Source: Zygnema circumcarinatum
Lineage: Eukaryota; Streptophyta; Zygnematophyceae; Zygnematales; Zygnemataceae
DNA length: 64,000 nucleotides
NCBI GenBank assembly: GCA_037447605.1
Contig: CM074805.1
Location: 2,256,340 to 2,320,339, forward strand
Reading direction: 5' to 3'
Position numbers and translations under genes: made by a program
Part shown: one piece after another, positions 58,150 through 64,000 of the stretch
How positions within the stretch are numbered: position 1 is the stretch's first letter
How the letters are laid out: each line of letters begins with the position of its first letter
The notes under the pieces: model-generated
Seen by the model: the letters and a program-made list of their open reading frames with translations, nothing else
Told to the model about the DNA's origin: nothing
Database searches by the model: none

Positions 58150-61100
58150 CTACAAAGGATAAGCTTTAGATGATACCTTTCTGGGTCTCTCGCTAATGGG
58201 AGGATTGAAGAGCGCGGAGTAGCAGAAAACGGCAAAGTGGCCAAAGCGCTGAAGTGCGAGGGCGAGCTGCTGCTGCTGCAGGCGGACATTGGGGTGCAGG
58301 AGGGAGGTGCCCATAATCACTGCCGGCTCGGGCAGGGGAGCCCACTGCTTCTCTGGAGGTGCTACTAACTGCTGGGGGCCGTGCTTTGAAAGGTAATTCT
58401 TCCGGAGCCGGACCCTGCCCAATTCGGTAAAAAATAAGCAAATTGAATGGCCCTCTACACAAGAAATGATTGGGATGGAGGTTCATGTTGCCACTTTGTT
58501 AACTAGATTCTTAGGAAGAAGACACTAGAAACACCAGGCATTATCGGTACTGTGTTGGACCACCTCAAACGTTGAGAGATCTAAACGAGGAAGATAAGAA
58601 TAAGATAAGTCAGGAAGATGTGCCTCTGAACACTGCTTCATAAAAGAATTGGCAGAAAACGAACCTGTGCGGCTCTAACGGAGCAACTGGACCAATGCTG
58701 CTGCGGTCGATGCTCCGCCTCCACTCCCGCTCCGCACGTGCTCGAAAAGTCTGATGGCATTCCGTGTAGTTCATGGGAACAACGGCATCCACTAACCTCT
58801 CCCGCCACCACGTGTCAACATCCTGCATCCCCATAGATGCGAATCCTGCAAGGCTACATAAGAGACGTACACTAAGTAACAAACGGCAACTCGGACACAG
58901 AGCAGCTAGAAGGGTGCCTATCGTTCGACCACCACTTTTCTTTCAAAGATTTGTTCGTTATTGTGCTCCATGAGAAAGCTGCTTCTCAATGTCCACCATT
59001 GACACGTGTGGGGCTAGTCATCAAGATACTGCAGGTGAGTAGAAACTTCAATGAACCTCAACATTTGTCGAAGGAAGTCATTTGAAATTGTCCCAATACC
59101 TTCCTTCGGCAGAATGCCGGGACTGTGCTAGGTCGAGATTTGGTTCCATATGTTGGCTTTCGTCAGTACAAGATTCATCACGAATTGACATAATTTTCGT
59201 CACCTGACAAATGCATGTCTGGGAACTCAACTACAGCATTTTCACATCATCCACAACAGATCCTTTTGACATACGAAGAGTCAGAATGCGATGATCATGA
59301 ATAGGCTTCTTGAGAAGTGGCTCCTGTGATAACAATCTCTTGTAATTAATGGAGTCGACTCACGAGGCGGATGAGTGATCTCTCTCCCCCCCCTTCGAAC
59401 ATCATTTCCTCCTTCAGACACTTTTAACCAGGCTCGGCTATTTTGGTGAAAACCAGACCGCCGCGGCTTCCACAAAATGAACCTTTCTTGCGCCATCATC
59501 GACAGGCTTCCCTACAACTTCCTCATTCTGCCTCTTCTTCCTTGTTAGTTACAAGTCTTTCACCACTGAAATGCCGATTCCCAGCCACCCACCTGAAACT
59601 TATTCAGAGCTTCCCGCCGCTCCACTCCGACCGCCGCCGTGAGCACGAGCTGTGGTCGAAGGGACTTCGCCGCGCGGCGAATGTCACGGAGCAGCGCTGT
59701 CACACAGTCGCAGCTGCATGAAAAGTCACTCTAAATAAGACTCGAGGTGAACTGGCTCTCAATGCCTTTCCTAGCTGATATCAGCTTTACTTTGACAATG
59801 AAGTTCATAATTGACACTGCGAGAGCCACACCAATGTGGGGTCGTCCCGCGTACAACAAGCACTCTCCCACAATACACAAGAAACAAGAATTTTCAACAG
59901 CACAAACGTAGGAGATTCCGTGTTTGCTTTCAGCCTATGTGAACCAGATTATATATTGAAAGCATCATGAAAATGCGACGCACCGCCACTGATCCCATAC
60001 ATCGCGAACGTCTCGAGGATGGAGGCCGGTATCCTTCCGGAACAGCTCCAAGGTCCTCTGCATTCACAGAGCGACAAATAGCACACGCCTTACATCTGAT
60101 GCGAGCACCAAAGCACAGGAAAAGATTTAGGCCACCAGAGGTCTGTCATATATCTGCTTACCTCGAGTGTTGATGAAAAGATTAGCATTCGGGCAATCCT
60201 TCTCGAGCGGCATGAAGCTGGCCTAACATACATAAATGAGCATCAACGTTGGACCAAAAGGATGAAGAGCAGTACCTGGTCTTGGGGGTAATCGCCCCCA
60301 TTTTCAACAGGATGCTCGTTAGGGAACCGAATGTAGTCCAAATGGAGGCCATCAATGGCATAGCGCCGCACAATGTCGCTGCAAACTGCAATCACATGTT
60401 TTCTGGGTTCTGGCCAGCATGGATTAATGCTTACATAAAATCCACTCACCAGAGACTGCACATTCACAATCCACGACATTCTTAGATTAGAGAAGACATC
60501 CATACGGATGCACATACATACGGATGCACATACATACGGATGCACATACATACGGATGCAGCATAACCGCCAGGTTCGGGGATGAGATCAGGAAGTATCA
60601 ATGGACGAGCAAACCAATGACTTAAGCATCCCTTCACAACGCTGCCGCTGGGTCTTAGTCAGTTTCACGCCAGACCTATTACAGCTAACTGGCAGTCAAA
60701 TTAGCTAGTACAGGGGCAGCATGCAAGCAAACAGGCAACAGTTCATTACTCCACTACGGAGACCGATTCTTCCTATGGACGGGAGGTTCAAATCCTCATA
60801 AACTTATTTCAGAAATCTAACTCAATGACTGAATGCAGCGCAAGGAGCCCCTCGCACTTGGATGCAATAGCTAGCTGACTTTTGGTCTCGTTAACTAAAC
60901 TGCCCTATAGGACTCTTGTTGAATGGAGGGGAGCTGAACGCATTGTCATAGGGGGTAGGACTTCCATGCCTGGCGCTTGCCATGGCGGTCATACCAGCTC
61001 CATTCAGGATGCGCATTGTAAAGCTGCTCCGAGTGGGACGGAGGGGTGGAGCCCCGCCACATAGGCATCACTGGAAAACATGCCGCCCTCAAAGTACGAG

Positions 61101-61490
61101 TGATGAACAAGGAATTCAGTTTTTTAGGGGTTTACTCTGCTTGGGAAATGCATATCTTACCATTTATCCACGCATGAAGAGCCATGTTATGCGAATGCGC
61201 CTCTGTGATGGCTAACTGAAGGGGATCAAACCCAGGGCTGCGCCAATCATAAACTTCGGACCAAGGCTCCAGCGCCGACTCATAGTGTGATGTTCCATGT
61301 CCTCGAACCTGCAGAAAATAGAGTCAATTTTTCTCTCTCGACACGTACAACGACACTCCATTTTGCAATTTCCAAACACAAGTTTAACACTATACCTGAA
61401 AGAACACAGTGTTGAAACCTGCATTCTTGGAGCGTTCCATGATTTGCACCACATCATTGTAGCCGTGGAAGTCATAGCGCGTTACCCAAA
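58150..61490 (-). CDS. GH10-like glycosidase (DUF187/YngK type), 5' end unresolved
   Basis: Minus-strand gene whose exons read as the bacterial-type GH10-like family (DUF187), TIM-barrel proteins thought to hydrolyse glycans. Segments in order: VWVTRYDFHGYNDV and NAGFNTVFFQ (61490-61396); VRGHGTSHYESALEPWSEVY through HAWING (61308-61161); VSINPCWPEPRKHV and DIVRRYAIDGLHLDYIRFP (about 60455-60276); ASFMPLEKDCPNANLFINTR (about 60227-60163); LELFRKDTGLHPRDVRDVWD (about 60050-59985); LLRDIRRAAKSLRPQLVLTA (about 59710-59592); MGMQDVDTWWRERLVDAVVPMNY (about 58850-58660); and a C-terminal LQQQQLALALQRFGHFAVF segment to 58150. DYIRFP with its Asp and VPMNY are family signatures. Exon borders between 60160 and 61160, and the first exon(s) with any targeting peptide upstream of 61490, are not resolved. 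Nine or more introns show it is a resident gene, not contamination. Confidence 0.72.
60503..60560. repeat. 16-bp tandem repeat (TACGGATGCACATACA)
   Basis: About 3.6 perfect copies of a 16-bp unit in an intron of the GH10-like gene. Perfect copies indicate recent expansion. Confidence 0.85.
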
Positions 61491-63209
61491 CTGCTCTCAC
61501 TTGGTCACCGTAACTCTGCCACCGCCACAATTCCACGGCCAAATTGGCACGTTACTACGCTTCGTGACTGTAGTTAAGGCTTTGCACACTTCCTACAGTT
61601 TTTCATAGGATACACCTGGTGGAGCAGAATTGCTCATATCTTATAATACATAGAACAGAAAGCCGCCAGTCTCTCTCAGTCGTCTGCTTCCCTCTCGAAC
61701 CCAAGGATAGGGTAATAAAGTAGGCTACGTGGCCTAGATAGTCTATGGGGTTACCATTTTTTTAGTTGTAAAAAACCCTGAATGAAAAAAAAAAATGCTC
61801 CTTCCATGCTGTTTAAGCCTTGAAGCTCCTGATGCTGTGACATTGCCTTACGAAAGGTTGCCATCTCCTTGTGAGCTGGTGGGGAGTAATACAAGAACCT
61901 AACTTCAAAATGAAAATAATTGCCTGTTTACTCTGCTCCCACGTCTACTCTCGTTCGGTTTCTCTCACTGTTGCAGTGCTCGAGAAAAGAACTAGAGTGC
62001 CCTGAAAGGCAATGCTAACATTGGGCCCTCGCTGGCTTTCACATGGCACGAATCCCCTTTGAAACTAGAAGACTCGGGTTCTGACTTGACCATAACGTCA
62101 CAAACGGGAGGGATGACATTGAAGAAAACACGATGGTGTTGGCTGTTCACTGCATCAATTGAGCTATCCAGTAAGCCATATGCTGGGTGTGCTCAGGAAT
62201 TTCTGACAATGCATAGCAATAAGGTCCTGATACATGAACCGTCCCTCCAGCCAAACCCAGGGGACTATGGCGAAGGACCGTTTCTGAAACATATCTTGTT
62301 GTTCTGCATGAATTATGTCAGAAATTACGATGCAAAGAGCGTTTATCGTCCATGCTCGCCCCTTTTTGGCTTAAGGAAGGGGATGCGACGAATGCAGAGG
62401 CAGGGCAGTGCAGGGAGCAGGGGCGCACGAGGTGCGGCAGGCGGCCGCCGGGGCGGAACGCGGGGTCGTCGTGCGGCAGCGGGCAGAGGAACATCGCGGC
62501 TCCCCGCCACCATCGCCGCTGCTCCGCCGAGTCACTCTGCCGAGCGCCCCGCCATGGCCGCCTCTCCCTCCCTCCCTCCGTCGGTCCACAACAAAGCCGT
62601 CCGTTGCGTGCAGAAATTTAAGCTGCCGTGGTAAATTCCTCGCTCGAACAGAAGTATTTTCAAACTTGGGAACATATTTGCTGCTGCACACGTTTATGGC
62701 ATTGCATTGGCTCTCTCGCCCTCGCTTCAAAGTTTTTTCTTTTGTGCTTAGGTCCTTTGCGACCAGTTCCTCGTGGTTCCCCATACTGATTTTTTCCATG
62801 TACATTTGATGGCCTCGCCATCGTGAAGTGAGATCAATGCCAGTTTCTCTTTTCTCGCTGCGCGCATCACTTGGGCAGGCAGGCAGGCAAGCAGGCAGGC
62901 GAGGCTGCTGAACGGGCGTTCGACGATGTGCTGGCGGGCGGTGAAAAGCTTCAGAGATTTTTCGCGTATGTTTTTCATTAGAGGATGTGGTCGTATGCAT
63001 GATTGACTCCTCCGTTCACCGCACTGCATATGTTCGATAGGAGGGATGAGGGTCACTTTTTCCGTACTCCTTCACCTGGGTAGCTCCTTACTTTTCTGTA
63101 ACGAAGCAACATTTTGCATGGCATGGTTTGAACTACTTATGCAATTAGTGAAGTTCGCCCAATAACTGTTGGTGGAGGTTTTCATCGAATCTATTGAGTC
63201 TCGAAATTT

Positions 63210-63245
<36 letters not shown>

Positions 63246-64000
63246 TGGCCCCTCCCCGCCTTCCCCAACCCGCAGAATGCATATCCCCTCAAAGCACGGA
63301 TATACCTTTTTAGATCCGGAAAGGATAACCAAGGCCCTAGTCATGCTATTTGTAAGCGGAAAGTTCGTCAAAATAGGTCTCATTCACTGGCACAGTCAAA
63401 CGCAATGAGCGCGAGACAGAGGAGAGAGAAAGCGACAATGGACAAGAAGCCTCTTCTTTTTACTTTTACAAAAAGCCTTTCCAAACAGTAACAACAAAAC
63501 AGCTACGCACTTCAAAGGGAAAGCGATGGCCACAAGCTTGACGATACCCGCACCACGCCAGGCATTCGCACACCTCACGAAGCTGTTAGCTTCTCTCCCA
63601 TGCTTACACTCAACCACACCAGGTACGTCACATCCCGGAAATTGATCAATTTCTTGATTCTGGTTGAAATAAAAAAAAAGAAAGAAAAATAACTGAAATG
63701 GATTCAAAAGTGACAACATCATGGCTCAAATCAAGACGAAAAATGCACGAACATTGTCCTATCGCCCAACTCATTGTAAGGAATTCCCGACGCTTAGCCA
63801 GCACCGGGGCCGCTTCAGCCGCATGGCGAGCAGGGCCCCTCCAGGCGGGACAAGCAGCAGAGGCGCGGCCGCGATGGCCTGGAACCACGAGGGCTTCGAG
63901 CCGGGCGGGGCGGGAGCGACCTGTTGCCCATGCAGAGAGCACTTGGTTCCCAGTTCATGCAGGGGATATTTTACATAGTGCGACAAGGGGTTGTCATATC
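61491..64000. other. Region without a confident gene
   Basis: 2.5 kb upstream of the GH10-like gene. It contains GC-rich stretches at 62380-62600 and 63790-63960 that could be first exons on the minus strand (for example of the GH10-like gene, or of a gene running in from the right). A minus-strand frame ending at 63771 includes a hydrophobic stretch (WFQAIAAAPLLLVPPGGALL) but has no recognisable family. A GGCA run (about 62876-62900) and a CT run (63213-63241) are simple repeats. I call no gene here. Confidence 0.5.
63213..63241. repeat. CT dinucleotide microsatellite
   Basis: About 14 CT units in non-coding sequence near the right end. Confidence 0.9.

Noticed and set aside
58150-61490. 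Bacterial contamination as source of the DUF187 gene
   Set aside because: The family signature is split by many GT-AG introns of the same style as neighbouring plant genes.
62059-62634. Frame of about 190 codons on the + strand, and a minus-strand frame opposite it
   Set aside because: AT-rich first half and Arg/Ala-rich second half do not look like one protein; possibly overlaps an undetected first exon of the GH10-like gene, but nothing can be supported.
63771-63986. Minus-strand frame with a hydrophobic segment at the right edge
   Set aside because: Could be the last exon of a gene outside the window, but has no recognisable family and no supporting neighbour exon.

Overview
The window looks like nuclear DNA of a green-lineage (streptophyte) eukaryote, most likely a compact-genome streptophyte alga or early-diverging land plant; I cannot fix the species. 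The grounds are many short GC-rich exons separated by AT-richer GT-AG introns, and plant-type families: a class C GH9 endoglucanase with a CBM49 tail, a receptor kinase resembling LRR subfamily VIII-1, a GT61 glycosyltransferase, a plastid-type PDF1B peptide deformylase and an intron-rich ketopantoate hydroxymethyltransferase. Gene density is about one per 4.5 kb. There are two assembly gaps (19802-19811 and 54524-54623).

Layout. 1-5252 (+): GH9 cellulase, 5'-truncated by the window edge. 6866-13827 (+): soluble multi-PAS hybrid histidine kinase, 14 exons. 15950-16939 (-): armadillo-repeat protein, divergent from GAR1 (17299-19568, +), the H/ACA snoRNP protein. 20801-26803 (+): receptor-like kinase whose ectodomain lacks LRRs. 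28132-31277 (-): PSTK-like P-loop kinase, divergent from GT61 (31504-34284, +). 34868-37484 (-): peptide deformylase, divergent from a SURP+CID splicing-type protein (37787-40780, +). 41818-42657: non-autonomous hAT-like transposon with terminal inverted repeats and an exact 8-bp target duplication. 42784-46127 (+): panB. 47069-53423 (+): the most remarkable gene, an 11-exon, 1652-residue NRPS-like protein (adenylation, carrier domain, then membrane segments alternating with three left-handed beta-helix segments), the layout known from epsilon-poly-lysine synthetase (Pls). 54624-56583 (+): alpha-amylase (GH13), its 5' half lost in the gap. 57303-57847 (-): small unknown basic protein. 58150 to about 61490 (-): bacterial-type GH10-like (DUF187) glycosidase. 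61500-64000: no confident gene.

The genes are mostly unrelated housekeeping, signalling and carbohydrate-active functions, as usual in a eukaryotic nuclear segment. Three divergent pairs share short (0.2-0.36 kb) promoter regions. One suggestive neighbourhood is panB (pantothenate/CoA precursor) directly upstream, on the same strand, of an enzyme that needs a 4'-phosphopantetheine arm. Exon borders were worked out by hand from reading frame, intron phase and protein family alignment; they close in frame for most genes but are untested by transcripts.
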